Below, piece by piece: positions 23,142-33,123 of a stretch of 64,000 nucleotides of DNA (position 1 is the stretch's first letter; each line of letters opens with the position of its first letter). The DNA lies in NCBI GenBank assembly GCA_030562215.1, contig JAUPFL010000001.1, positions 558,001-622,000 of the forward strand, read 5' to 3'. The position numbers were made by a program, and so were the translations under genes. The DNA is from Peribacillus frigoritolerans (GTDB taxonomy: Bacteria > Bacillota > Bacilli > Bacillales > DSM-1321). The notes under the pieces are model-generated. The model saw only the letters and a list, made by a program, of their open reading frames with translations. It was not told the origin of the DNA and searched no databases.

Positions 23142-25524
23142 TCAATTACGGAGTGGTTTACCTTTAACGAGCATGTGCTGCATCCTTGCCTGGGATTTCG
23201 GAGTCGAAATCAGTTTTAGGAATGCCTGTTTTTCTAGGTTCAAGATATACTGTTCATCTACTTCCGTGCCAAATGGGAGTTTTCCTCCTGCCAGGACGTA
23301 TGCAAGCTCTTTGGCTATGACAAGGTCATGTTCTGATAAGAATCCTGAAAGGCGCATGGATTCCGCCCCTAATAGAAGTGCGGCATATCCAGTTTCACCT
23401 ACGACAGGGATCTTTGTGCGGGCTGGAGCGGTATAGCCTTGTTCATGCATGGAAAGTACCGCCTGTTTCGCATCATATAGCTGATGATCCGCATTCACAC
23501 TTATTCCATCAGCTGAATTGAGGAAATTATTCCCTCTCGCTTCCTCGGCGGAGGTCGAAACTTTTGCCATGGCGACCGTTTCAAATACTTGGTTGGCCAC
23601 TTTTTGTAAGTCGAAATCTACACCCTTCGGCATATTCCTCAACGTCTTCACATAAAGTTCCTTAGTCCCGCCCCCGCCTGGGATCAAGCCTACACCAGGT
23701 TCCACTAGTCCCATATACGTTTCAGTCGTTGCCTGGATGCGCGCTGCCGGAAGGGACACTTCAGCCCCCGCCAAGTGTCATATTAAACGGGGCAACCACT
23801 ACAGGAACTGCACTGTACTTAATTTTAAGCATCGCCTGTTGGAATTGGCTGATGACCATATCGAGTTCAAAAATATTGTCATCCTGCGCTTCCATCAGCA
23901 TCATTGCAATATTAGCGCCGACACAGAAATTCTTTCCTTGGTTTCCGATGACCAGTCCTTTAAAATTCGCTTCCGCTTCGTCGACCGCCGCATTGATCAT
24001 TTGAATGATATCCAGACCGATTGCATTATTCGGTGAAGTGAATTCAAGCAGAGCCACTCCATCGCCGATATCAATCAAGCTTGCACCACTGTTTTTCTTG
24101 ATTACGCCTTTTTGCTTCTTGATCGCTTTAAGATTGATCACTTTAGGATTTTCGACAAGTTCTTTATATTCACCATTATCATAATAGTGGACCATGCCAT
24201 TTTCTTCTTTATAGAAAGACGTGATGCCTTTAGCTAGCATATCCTTCACCCATTGCGGAACGGTGATGCCTTCCGCTTCCATTCGGGCTACCGATTTTTC
24301 AACACCTATCGCATCCCAGGTTTCAAAAGGTCCTGTGGACCATCCGAAGCCCCATTTCATCGCTTGATCGATCGCCACGATGTCGTCCGCGATGTCTCCA
24401 AGCAGCTGGGCAGAATACACTAGCGCCGGATTCAGGACATTCCAAAGTAATTGGCCGGCACGGTCTTCGCTATAAACAAGCGCTTTCATTTTATTTTCCA
24501 AGCCCTTGGCCTGTTTAGCCATTTCGATGGATGGCGTTTTTAATCGTTTTCGTGCAGCATATTCAAGGGTTTCGGGATTCAGTTCAAGGATTTCCTTGCC
24601 TTTTTTCAAGAAGAATCCTTGGCCTGACTTGCTTCCAAGCCACCCATTCTTAAGCATCTCATTCATGAACTCAGGTATCTTGAAAACCTCTTTTTCTTCT
24701 CCATCCACCTGGTCATAAACGTTTCTGGCAACATGGGCAAAGGTATCCAATCCAACTACATCAAGTGTCCGGAATGTCGCGCTAGTTGCCCTTCCAATCA
24801 ACGGACCTGTAACCGAATCGACCTCACCGACACTGTATCCGCCTTTTTGCATTTCCCGCAGAGTGACCAATAAACCATAAGTTCCAATGCGGTTTGCGAT
24901 GAAGTTAGGGGTATCCTTGGCTTCGACAACACCTTTTCCAAGTACTTCTTCGCCGAAGCGTTTCATATATTCGAGCACTTCTGTTGAAGTTGCCTTAGTA
25001 GGAATGATTTCCAACAATTTAAGATAACGCGGCGGATTGAAGAAATGAGTTCCCAGGAAGTGCTTTTGAAAGTCCTCCGAACGGCCTTCTGCCATAGCTT
25101 CGATTGAAATTCCGGATGTATTCGATGAAACGATGCTTCCCGGTTTACGATGCTGATCAACCTGGGCGAACACACTTTGCTTAACCTCAAGCTTCTCAAC
25201 GACCACTTCGATGATCCAATCGACATCCTTTAAACGACTTATATCATCTTCCAGGTTTCCTGCCTCGATCAACGCAATGTTCCCCTTAGCCGAAAGCGGA
25301 GCTGGTTTCTGTTTTAAAAGTTTCGTAATCGCAGTTTGGCTGATACGGTTACGCACTTGTTTATTCTCTAATGTCAGTCCCTTTTTCTTTTCATCCTCAG
25401 TGAGTTCACGAGGTACAATATCCAATAATAAAGTCGGAATGCCGATGTTAGCAAGGTGTGCAGCAATCCCTGATCCCATAACTCCTGACCCTAGAACAGC
25501 AGCCTTTCGTATTTGTCGAACCAA
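23142..25524 (-). CDS. fadN: 3-hydroxyacyl-CoA dehydrogenase / enoyl-CoA hydratase FadN, frameshifted
   Basis: About 794 residues. The N-terminal NAD-binding domain has AAVLGSGVMGSGIAAHLANI; the middle has HFFNPPRYLKLLEIIP; the C-terminal crotonase-like domain has GLVIGNQGKNFCVGANI. The frame breaks near 23770 in a G-run (MTLGGGTEVSLPAARIQ). I place the start at TTG 25524, because AAGGGGGAT lies 7 bases upstream and the next residues, VRQIRKAAVLG, match FadN. Longer in-frame upstream codons would read through the FadR site. Confidence 0.92.
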
Positions 25525-25550
25525 GTTTATATCCCCCTTACACATTTTAT

Positions 25551-25568
25551 TGAATGAATGCTCATTCA
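25551..25568. promoter_or_regulatory. FadR operator upstream of fadN
   Basis: A perfect inverted repeat TGAATGAATGCTCATTCA, matching the FadR (YsiA) consensus of Bacillus (arms TGAATGA / TCATTCA). It sits 27 bases upstream of the fadN start, where repressor would block transcription. Known logic: long-chain acyl-CoA releases FadR and induces beta-oxidation. No fadR gene is in the window. Confidence 0.88.
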
Positions 25569-25732
25569 TTTTTAATTCAAAAAAATTTTGAATATTTTTT
25601 CTTATTACTAATATAGAATATATTTGGAAATTCCGCAATGATTAAACAGGAAAAAAATATTTTTTCTCCGCGTTCTTTCGGTTATTTATCCTCCGTTCAG
25701 TAAAAATAACCGGGCAGGAGGTGACTTATATA

Positions 25733-25864
25733 ATGAAGCGTAAAGATAATCCTTCTAAAGCAGCCGTAAGCGCAGCAAGCGTCAAAGGCAATGCCGGTCC
25801 TGGCGCCGAACGTCAACATGGAATCAATAAAGTGAACAGCCAGAACAATCAGTTCAAAAGATAA
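25733..25864 (+). CDS. YuzL-like small protein
   Basis: A 43-residue basic protein (KRKDNPSKAAVSAASVKGNA at the start, NSQNNQFKR at the end). Composition is rich in Ala, Asn, Gln and Lys, like small spore proteins, and the pattern resembles YuzL, which is encoded at this place in B. subtilis. The start is ATG 25733 with GGAGGTG about 9 bases upstream. Function is unknown. Confidence 0.7.
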   Translation: MKRKDNPSKAAVSAASVKGNAGPGAERQHGINKVNSQNNQFKR

Positions 25865-25877
25865 TCCTTCTTAATCT

Positions 25878-25906
25878 GAGCAGCCGTCCCTTTTCCGGGG
25901 CGGCTC
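25878..25906. terminator. hairpin between the YuzL-like gene and proline dehydrogenase
   Basis: GAGCAGCCGTCCC and GGGGCGGCTC pair imperfectly around TTTTCC between two convergent genes. The T-run is weak, so termination efficiency is uncertain. Confidence 0.5.
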
Positions 25907-25913
25907 TCGCTTC

Positions 25914-26829
25914 CTATTTCTTGAATAGGCCTTTTAAAACGAAAGCAATATTGGCCGGCCTCTCCGCAAGGCGGCGCATGAAATATCCATACCAATCCGT
26001 ACCATAAGGAACATATACCCTTACCTTATATCCTTCTTTAGCAAGTTCAAACTGCTTTTCAGTGCGGATGCCGTATAACATTTGAAATTCAAACGAATCC
26101 CGCGGAATGCCCTGATCTTTGACCAATTCCCTCGTAAAATCAATGATTTTATCATCATGTGTGGCAACGGCTGTGTAATTTCCATTTTGCATATGCATCT
26201 TGATGATTTTCTTGAAATTCTCATCCACATCTTTTTTTCGGGAAAAGCCACTTCCCTTGGTTCTTTATAAGCCCCTTTAACAAGTCTTAGATTTGGATGG
26301 TATGCATCCAGCTCCTCAATATCCCTCTCAGTCCGATACAGATAAGCTTGGATGACAGTCCCCAATTCATTATATTCAGGCTTAAGGTTTTTGAATACAT
26401 CCAAAGTCGGCTGACAGCGCGGAAAATCTTCCATATCAAGCGTCACGAAAACACGATGGGCTTTAGCTTCATCCAAGATCCTCCGCATGTTATTCATTAC
26501 GACTTGTTCGGACACATCCAAGCCCATCGAGGTCAGCTTCAGGGATAACTGTGAATCCAGTTCATTTGTGCCAATCATCCGGATAGCTTCGATGCACTCA
26601 TCTGCCATCTTCCCTGCTTCTTGTTCATCTTCAATGAATTCACCTAAATAATCAATGGTGACAGCAAGCCCTTTCCGGTTAAGATCAGCAATCACATCAC
26701 ATGCCATATCCAAAGATTCTCCTGCCACGAAACGAGATGCACCAAACCGCAGCCCGTATTTTTTCGCTGCCTTTGTCATAGCTTTATTCTTTGATAAAAA
26801 AGGAATAGATTTTTCAGGATTCTTTCCAT
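25914..26829 (-). CDS. proline dehydrogenase (PutB / YusM type), frameshifted
   Basis: About 304 residues, a TIM-barrel flavoenzyme oxidising proline to pyrroline-5-carboxylate. Motifs: GLRFGASRFVAGES near the start, LVKGAYKEPREVAFP in the middle and the FAD/substrate segment PYGTDWYGYFMRRLAERP near the end. Breaks occur near 26795 (T-run one short, in LFLFLSKNKAM) and near 26235. The start is ATG 26829 with GGAGGGG upstream. Position matches yusM of B. subtilis, next to fadN; pyrroline-5-carboxylate dehydrogenase is not adjacent. Confidence 0.88.
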
Positions 26830-26978
26830 CTGCTTCCCCTCCAAATCATTTTGGAAAATAGATGCACAAGATTATTTTACCATTTAATTCATTTTTCAGA
26901 TATTTAGAAGCAAGAATAAAAAAATTTCATGAAGGGAAAATTAAGCTCGTTTAAAAGAACACTTAAGGAGGTAGAATG

Positions 26979-27257
26979 ATGGAACAGCAAAATTCGTTTA
27001 ATAGCCAACAGCAGTCGACCGGCTTTATGAAACAGCCGCCGGAAATGGTTTCGGTGAAAGATAGCTTATACTTAACCGATATGCTTGCATGGAATCTGAA
27101 TGCGGTTAAAAAAGCACATTTTTTTGCCACACAATGTAAGGACCCGCAAATCATTGATGCGTTAAATCGGTGCGGACTGATGCATCAACGCCATTACGAT
27201 ACCATTTTGAAACACTTGAACCCAAACCAAAATCAGGGTCAACAACAATATCAATAA
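26979..27257 (+). CDS. CotF-like spore coat protein, first copy
   Basis: A 92-residue protein with a Gln/Asn-rich head and tail and the CotF-type helical core (KDSLYLTDMLAWNLNAVKKA, then LHQRHYDTILKHL-like end). It resembles B. subtilis YusN. The start is ATG 26979, 7 bases after AGGAGG. It is followed 13 bases later by a related gene, implying one operon. Confidence 0.78.
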   Translation: MEQQNSFNSQQQSTGFMKQPPEMVSVKDSLYLTDMLAWNLNAVKKAHFFATQCKDPQIIDALNRCGLMHQRHYDTILKHLNPNQNQGQQQYQ

Positions 27258-27270
27258 AGGAGGGTTCTTG

Positions 27271-27606
27271 ATGCCCAATGAAAACAAAGTCCAAAATCCT
27301 GAATCTCCCGTGGCAAAGACACCGCAAATGAATGACAGGGATTTTATAAATGATATGCTTTCAACTGAAAAGTACTTTTGTAACTCCCTTTCCGTTGCCC
27401 TGCATGAAATGAGTAACCAAGCACTATTCCAAGACATTTTCTCCATTTCCAAAGAAAATCAGGAGATGCAGCGTGAACTCTATAACCTTATGTTCGAAAA
27501 AGGCTGGTATAGTTTAGAAAAGGCGCAAGCAACTAGCTTAGGCCAATCGTATCAACAATTTTCCGGTTATAAAAATCAATTCCCATCTGGAACGAACATT
27601 CAATAA
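27271..27606 (+). CDS. CotF-like spore coat protein, second copy
   Basis: A 111-residue CotF-domain protein (NDRDFINDMLSTEKYFCNSL, MQRELYNLMFEKGWYSLEKA) with a disordered head and a Gln-rich tail. Such proteins are four-helix, ferritin-like coat components. The start is ATG 27271, 6 bases after AAAGGAGGG, preferred over TTG 27268. It overlaps nothing and ends before a two-way terminator. Confidence 0.8.
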   Translation: MPNENKVQNPESPVAKTPQMNDRDFINDMLSTEKYFCNSLSVALHEMSNQALFQDIFSISKENQEMQRELYNLMFEKGWYSLEKAQATSLGQSYQQFSGYKNQFPSGTNIQ

Positions 27607-27651
27607 GCAAACATTCAGGGGGGATTCCGCTCCTTTTGTTTTTTGCTACAA

Positions 27652-27686
27652 ATAAAAGCCGGCCCATCAGGGGCCGGCTTTTATTT
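27652..27686. terminator. bidirectional terminator
   Basis: Stem AAAAGCCGGCCC / GGGCCGGCTTTT with T-rich flanks on both strands, between the second coat gene and the SEDS-family gene. Confidence 0.88.
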
Positions 27687-28856
27687 AGATATCCGTTGAA
27701 AACATATACTTCTTATAGTGATACCGAATGCTGAATATTAATCCCATGGCCATCATGTTCCCCATTAGCGAGCTTCCTCCATAACTGACAAATGGAAGCG
27801 GAATCCCCGTTATCGGCAAAAGGCCTACAGTCATGCCGATATTTTGAAAAACGTGGAACGTCAACATGCTGATAACGCCAACACAGATATATGTATAGAA
27901 GTTATTTTTCGTGTCCATTCCTGTTTTTGTTATATGGTAAATCAATAGGAAAAACAAGGAGATAATGATGCTTGATCCGATGAAGCCGAATTCTTCACCG
28001 ATGATGCTGAAAATGAAATCCGAATGACTCTCAGGCAAATACACTTCCCTTGAACCGATTCCCTTGCCTGTGGTCTGGCCGGAGCCGATGGCCAGTAACG
28101 ATTTGGTTAAGTGATACCCTTCGGAGCTGGCATAATTATATGGATCCAGCCAAGAATAAATACGGCCGAATTGATAGGATTTCACCCCTAGGTATTTTTC
28201 CAGGATTTCCGGCTTCCAAAGTACAAAGTACAGGACCGCTGAAGCGACGACAATTCCTCCCGAAACGATCGGCAGCAGGATCTTCCATGATACCCCTGAT
28301 ATGAAAATCATTCCGAGCATGATTGACATGATGACAAGCGAGGTTCCCAAATCCGGCTGTTGCATGATTAACAATAAAGGCGCACCGGTCACAAGACCGA
28401 TTTTAATCAGCAGCCAGATATCCGTTTGAATCGTTTTCAGCGTGTTTTTGAGATGATGGTTTGAGATGACATTCGCCAAAGCCAGGATCAGGAAAACCTT
28501 CATGAATTCCGATGGCTGAATCGAACCGATTCCCGGAATGATGAACCAACTTTTCGCACCATTCCGGACAGGAACGATGCTATCCGGCATAATGATCAGC
28601 AAAAAAAGCAAAAATAATCCGAAGCCATAGGCGTACCAAGAAATTTTTTCAACTGATCCGAATCAAGGGTGATGAACCCTAATACGATTCCGATTCCTAC
28701 TATATACCAAAAAATTTGTTTTATTAAGAAGTTTTCAGCGTACTGTCCAGTCGTTTGGGCACTATAGATTGCCAGGCAACTTCCAACGCATAATAACAGC
28801 AATATTGTAACCAAAGAAAAATCTATTCGTGACGAAAATTTATTTTGTTCTTCCAT
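27685..28856 (-). CDS. RodA/FtsW/SpoVE (SEDS) family glycosyltransferase, frameshifted
   Basis: About 390 residues with ten membrane segments. The SEDS signatures are present: GIGSIQPSEFMKVFLILALA, LDPYNYASSEGYHLTKSLLAIGSG, the SDFIFSIIGEEFGFIG loop and the PFVSYGGSSLMGNMMAMGL end. SEDS proteins polymerise peptidoglycan glycan strands with a partner class B PBP; none is adjacent. The sequence looks closer to RodA than FtsW, but I cannot assign the role. The frame breaks near 28645 in an A-run. The start is ATG 28856 with AGGGAG upstream. Confidence 0.87.
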
Positions 28857-28956
28857 ACTTAACTCTCCCTTAAAAAGGCTCCTGCGATACATCTATAAAT
28901 ACACTTATTCATTATACTTTAAACAAATAAAATCACAACTATATAGAAGGATAGTT

Positions 28957-28991
28957 TACAGGCTTCATGGAATCATTTCCATGAAGCCTGT
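28957..28991 (-). terminator. hairpin ending the mnt operon
   Basis: A near-perfect stem ACAGGCTTCATGGAA / TTCCATGAAGCCTGT lies 10 bases past the mntD stop. The T-run after it is short. Confidence 0.65.
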
Positions 28992-29001
28992 AGGCGGGGA
29001 G

Positions 29002-29882
29002 CTATGCATGTGATTCCTTTGATTTTCTCCGTTTCAGCAATAGGCTGACCAACCCATGGCTTGGGGAGAAGAGAAAGGCCAATCCGAATAATATGGCGGC
29101 CGAACCCACCATGCAGCCTGATATCGAGGCATCCAAAATGGTGGCTGAATAGTAGCCGATGATGGAACTTAGCACCCCGACCCCGATACTGACCAATATC
29201 ATGAGGCTTAAACGGTCTGACAGCAGATATGCCGTTGCCGCAGGTATGATGAGCATTCCAACTACTAAAATGGAACCTACACTATCAAAAGAAGCTACAG
29301 TCGTCAGTGAAATGAGGCTCATCAATAAGTAATGGAAGAACAGTACAGGAATTCCCATTGCAGCCGCAAGTGATGGATCAAAAGATACGAGTTTAAACTG
29401 TTTGAAGAAAAGGAAGATCAGTATGAGGTTCAGGATAAAACAACTGCCGACTATCCAAACAGCTTTTGGTCCAGCTTCGATTCCCGCGATTGTCATCGTG
29501 TTCCATGGAGTATAGGCTATTTCGCCATAAAGGACATGCTCCAGGTCAAAATCTATTTGTTGCGTGTACAAGCTCACAAGCACGATCCCCGTTGCAAAAA
29601 GGGAGGTGAATACAATCCCGATCGCTGCGTCGGATTGAACGCCAGACGATTGGAAAAGCTGGATCAAGAATACGGTAAGCAAGCCGAGCGCAGCCGCCCC
29701 GATCAGCATTGGAACCGAATCACGGGTTCCGGTTATTAAAAATGCCAATACGATTCCCGGCAAAACGGAATGGCTGATTGCATCCCCAATCAACGTCATT
29801 TTCCTGACTATCAAAAACACCCTAATACACTGCAAGAACCCGCCACTAATGCTCCGACTAAGATAATCCAAAAATCATTCAT
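29002..29882 (-). CDS. mntD: manganese ABC transporter permease MntD, frameshifted near the start
   Basis: About 293 residues of the ABC-3 (zinc/manganese) permease family with eight to nine membrane segments. LIVRKMTLIGDAISHSVLPGI and LVVGMLIIPAATAYLLSDRL are family motifs. The start is ATG 29882, overlapping the mntC stop as ATGA. The frame breaks near 29824 in a T-run (one missing), in SVLGCFLIVRKM. Last gene of mntABCD. Confidence 0.9.
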
Positions 29883-30811
29883 GATGAGTGGCTCCCTTTC
29901 CTTCTATCCTGTTCGAGAGAATATTTCTTTTTCGTCGATACCCTTCTCCATACAGATGAAAGCACTCCGCGTTTAGGTGCAAAAAGCATGGAAAAGAAAA
30001 ACCATACCGTCGCGGATAAGACAATTAACGGTCCTGTTGGCAAATCATTGACCGATGTACTGATCAACGTTCCAGATACGCCGCTCAACATTCCGAATAT
30101 GCCAGACAGGATGACCATGATATGCAGGCGCTCCGTCCAATACCTCGCAGATACCGCAGGCGTGATCAGTAAAGATGCCATCAATACGACTCCTACAGCC
30201 TGGATGCCGATCACTACAGCTGCCACGATCAGCATCATGATGAAATAATCCAGAAAAACAACTGGCAATCCCATCCCCTTAGCAAACCCAGGGTCAAAGG
30301 ACAGTAATTTGAATTCTTTAAAAAATACGGTACAAGTGAAAATGAGAATAAAGGAAACCGTCATCATCATATATACATCGGACATCACCATTGACGCCGT
30401 CTGCCCGAATAAAAAGGTATCCAACCCACTCTGGTTTCCATACTCACTCTGCTGGATTTGCGTAAGCATGACAATTCCAAAGCCAAAGAAAGAAGATAAG
30501 ACGATTCCCAAGGCCGCATCCTGCTTGATCTTACTGTATCTCGTAAGCACACTGATCAAGAAGACAGCCACTAAGCCAGCCAGGGCAGCACCTACCAGAA
30601 AGTAGGAAGTCGATTTCACCCCAGTTAACATAAAGGCGACACAGATACCGGGTAACGCTGCATGTGCGAGTGTGTCGCCAAGCAAAGATTGCTTTCTGAG
30701 GTAGGCAAAGCTGCCGATGACCCCGCTGCTTAATCCAAGGAACATCGTGCCGAGCAATATCCACCTTGTATTTGGATCAGTGATAATGTCCATTATGTTC
30801 ATCGTGTACAC
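29879..30811 (-). CDS. mntC: manganese ABC transporter permease MntC
   Basis: A 310-residue ABC-3 family permease, intact, with LRKQSLLGDTLAHAALPGI and LMASLLITPAVSARYWTERL. It is a paralogue of mntD; the pair forms the heterodimeric membrane channel. It lies one base after mntB. Confidence 0.92.
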   Translation of the reverse strand: MYTMNIMDIITDPNTRWILLGTMFLGLSSGVIGSFAYLRKQSLLGDTLAHAALPGICVAFMLTGVKSTSYFLVGAALAGLVAVFLISVLTRYSKIKQDAALGIVLSSFFGFGIVMLTQIQQSEYGNQSGLDTFLFGQTASMVMSDVYMMMTVSFILIFTCTVFFKEFKLLSFDPGFAKGMGLPVVFLDYFIMMLIVAAVVIGIQAVGVVLMASLLITPAVSARYWTERLHIMVILSGIFGMLSGVSGTLISTSVNDLPTGPLIVLSATVWFFFSMLFAPKRGVLSSVWRRVSTKKKYSLEQDRRKGSHSS

Positions 30812-30812
30812 C

Positions 30813-31568
30813 TCATTTTAATAAAAGGCCGGACTTTGTGTCTGATAGTATCGCTAAGCGGCCTCCATATGTTGCCTGTAAGTATTCGGGAATGAACACT
30901 TCCTCTGTCGGACCTATTTTCATCACCTTCTTATTCAATAACATCGTCCAGTCGAAATATTCCTTCACGGTGGATAGGTCATGGTGCACAACCAGAACGG
31001 TTTTGCCTTTTTCCTTCAATTCCATCAGCAATTGTATGATCGCTTTCTCTGTTGCGGCATCCACCCCTACGAACGGTTCATCCATAAAATAAATATCCGC
31101 TTCCTGTGCCAATGCACGGGCCAGGAATATCCGTTGCTGCTGTCCACCTGATAGCTGGCTGATCTGGCGGTTAGCGTATTCAGCCATCCCCACCTTTTCC
31201 AGGCACTCCATCCCCTTCTGCCTTTCGGACTTCCCTGGTCGCCTCAGCCATCCAAGATGACCATATCTGCCCATCATCACGACATCAAGTGCGTTGGTCG
31301 GAAAATCCCAATCCACTGACTCCCGCTGTGGTACATAGCCGATACTCTTCCTCATCGTTTTATAAGTAGAGCCCTTTATTGTGATTTGCCCCGATATTTT
31401 TGGGATCAATTCGAGTATTCCCTTTATCAAAGTGGACTTCCCTGCTCCATTTGGGCCTATGATACCGATTAAATTCCCTTCCGGCACCTCAAATGAGACA
31501 TCTTCGACAACCGGTTTCTTATGATAAGCAATCGTTAAATTCTCGACCTTCAAAGCTGCTTGATTCAT
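30813..31568 (-). CDS. mntB: manganese ABC transporter ATPase MntB
   Basis: A 251-residue ATPase: Walker A GPNGAGKST, signature LSGGQQQRIFLARAL, Walker B ADIYFMDEPFVGVD. SVDWDFPTNALDVVMMGRYG is typical of the Mn/Zn ABC group. The start is ATG 31568 with AAGGGGGG upstream. Intact. Confidence 0.93.
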   Translation of the reverse strand: MNQAALKVENLTIAYHKKPVVEDVSFEVPEGNLIGIIGPNGAGKSTLIKGILELIPKISGQITIKGSTYKTMRKSIGYVPQRESVDWDFPTNALDVVMMGRYGHLGWLRRPGKSERQKGMECLEKVGMAEYANRQISQLSGGQQQRIFLARALAQEADIYFMDEPFVGVDAATEKAIIQLLMELKEKGKTVLVVHHDLSTVKEYFDWTMLLNKKVMKIGPTEEVFIPEYLQATYGGRLAILSDTKSGLLLK

Positions 31569-31579
31569 AGTTTCCCCCC

Positions 31580-32496
31580 TTATTTCAAAGCATGGACGAT
31601 GGTGTCGGTATTATGACGGACCATTCCGATATATGTTCCTTCTTCCGTCCCTCTTTCACCCATGGCATCCGAGAACAATTCACCGCCGATTTCCACTTTG
31701 TGGCCCTGCTTACCTGCTCCTTGGATGACAGCCTCGATAGCCTTCCTCGGTACACTTGACTCAATGAAAATAGCTTTTATTTTGTTCTCCACAAGATAAT
31801 TCCGCATATCCGTCACATCTTTTGATCCATATTCCGATAATGTATTGATCCCTTGGAGCCCTCTTACGTCCAGGCCATATGACTGCCCGTAGTATCCAAA
31901 AGCATCATGTGCTGTAACGAGCACCCGCTGGTCTTCTGGCACTTTATTAATTTCCTCCTGGACATATTTATCAAGTTCCTCCAATTGCAGAACATACTCC
32001 TCATAATTTTCACGATACTCTGCTTCATTGTCCGGGTCCTTGGCAATCAATTCTTTCTTAACTGCCTCCGCCGCAACGATCCAAAGCTTTACATCAAACC
32101 ATACGTGGGGATCATGCTCCGTTGCACTCACTTTGCGAAGTTGGTTCTCCTTAAAGTCTTCCGTTACGGCAATCGTCGGTTTATCCTTGCTCATCATTTC
32201 AAATATATCCGCCATTTTCCCTTCAAGATGCAATCCGTTGTAAAAAATCATATCAGCCGAATCCAGTGTCTTCACATCACCCTGCGTCGCTTTATATAGA
32301 TGGGGTCGACTCCCGGTCCCATTAAACTTGTGACCTCGACATTTTTACCGCCGATATTCTCGACCAAATCCCCAATCATTCCCGTTGTTGTAACGACATT
32401 CAGCTTGCCATTATCCCTTTCGGCCGTATCATTGCCGCACCCCGTTAAAATCAGCAATGCAGCAAGCACGCCTCCAATAGATTTTAGAAAACCCAT
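31580..32496 (-). CDS. mntA: manganese-binding lipoprotein MntA, frameshifted
   Basis: About 305 residues of cluster A-I (metal) binding proteins. Lipobox LTGC, Cys20. Metal ligands visible: the first His in the GVDPHLY-type segment, where the frame breaks near 32300; EHDPHVWFDVKLW; and the Glu/Asp pair in AIFIESSVPRKAIEAV and GGELFSDAMG. This ligand pattern fits Mn rather than Zn, since no His-rich loop is present. First gene of the operon, preceded by MntR-like sites. Confidence 0.9.
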
Positions 32497-32529
32497 CCAT
32501 ATTCCCTCCCTTTTTCATCTTTCTAAAAT

Positions 32530-32546
32530 AGTTTGCCATGCACAAA
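32530..32546. promoter_or_regulatory. MntR-like operator, proximal
   Basis: On the minus strand it reads TTTGTGCATGGCAAACT, sharing the TTTG-N9-AAACT-like frame of Bacillus MntR boxes. It lies 34 bases upstream of the mntA start. MntR with Mn(II) represses mntABCD in B. subtilis. Confidence 0.55.
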
Positions 32547-32587
32547 ACTAAGTGTAAATTTTTTTACATTGTCGTAAATGCTAAAAA

Positions 32588-32604
32588 GTTTCCTCTACAC
32601 AACT
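32588..32604. promoter_or_regulatory. MntR-like operator, distal
   Basis: The minus strand reads GTTGTGTAGAGGAAACT, similar to the mntH box of B. subtilis in its right half. It lies 92 bases upstream of mntA. Two spaced boxes could serve two MntR dimers; the left half is a weaker match. Confidence 0.4.
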
Positions 32605-32685
32605 TATTTTATACTATACACAAATATACAAAAAAAGTGCAACTATTTTTAAACATTTCAAAAGGCGGATGACTAATACACACAG

Positions 32686-32727
32686 CAAAAACTGTCAGGA
32701 AGCTCCACTAGGGAGCTCCCTGACAGT
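32686..32727 (-). terminator. strong terminator downstream of the 30-residue membrane peptide
   Basis: A long stem, CTGTCAGGAAGCTCC against GGGAGCTCCCTGACAG, followed on the minus strand by TTTTTG. No other minus-strand gene ends here, so it probably ends the transcript of the peptide gene at 32873-32965, leaving a 3' region of about 150 bases. Confidence 0.75.
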
Positions 32728-32872
32728 CAGTCATTCCGAATGATGAAGTTATATTTATATTGTGGAGTTTTTATGGTGAATATAAACCTAGAAGAGCTAT
32801 TTAGGGACGACGTGAAATTCACGAGTAAACGCGGTTTCTACGCATAATGCCGCGGAATTCGGGCTTTGACAC

Positions 32873-32965
32873 TTATTTTTCCTGTTTCAAGGAAATTGCC
32901 AAGTACGCAAATCCCAATTCGATTCCGCAAAGCACAAACAGGGTGATTAAAGTTTGGAACATCAT
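32873..32965 (-). CDS. 30-residue putative membrane peptide
   Basis: The ribosome site GAGGAGGAGGAAA lies directly upstream of ATG 32965 (or 32962). The peptide has a hydrophobic helix (TLITLFVLCGIELGFAYLAI) and a charged tail SLKQEK. Size, layout and a long structured 3' region ending in a terminator resemble type I toxins such as BsrG or Fst, but also unrelated small membrane proteins. No antisense promoter could be shown convincingly. It lies between mntA and a LacI-type gene. Confidence 0.6.
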   Translation of the reverse strand: MMFQTLITLFVLCGIELGFAYLAISLKQEK

Positions 32966-33123
32966 GATTTCCTCCTCCTCTAAGACTTAAACAAATCTTA
33001 AAGGATGAAACCAATACCAGAACAAGACCTTATTTGAAGAAATCTTCAGCAGTCCCACACTGTTCCCTTGCCCTGAAATGGGTTTCATACTGTACAATAT
33101 AAAAAAGAAAAAACGGTGATACC

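Noticed and set aside
32866..32895. Antisense promoter for the small peptide gene (TTGACA at 32866)
   Set aside because: No acceptable -10 box at 16-18 bases, so I do not claim an antitoxin RNA.
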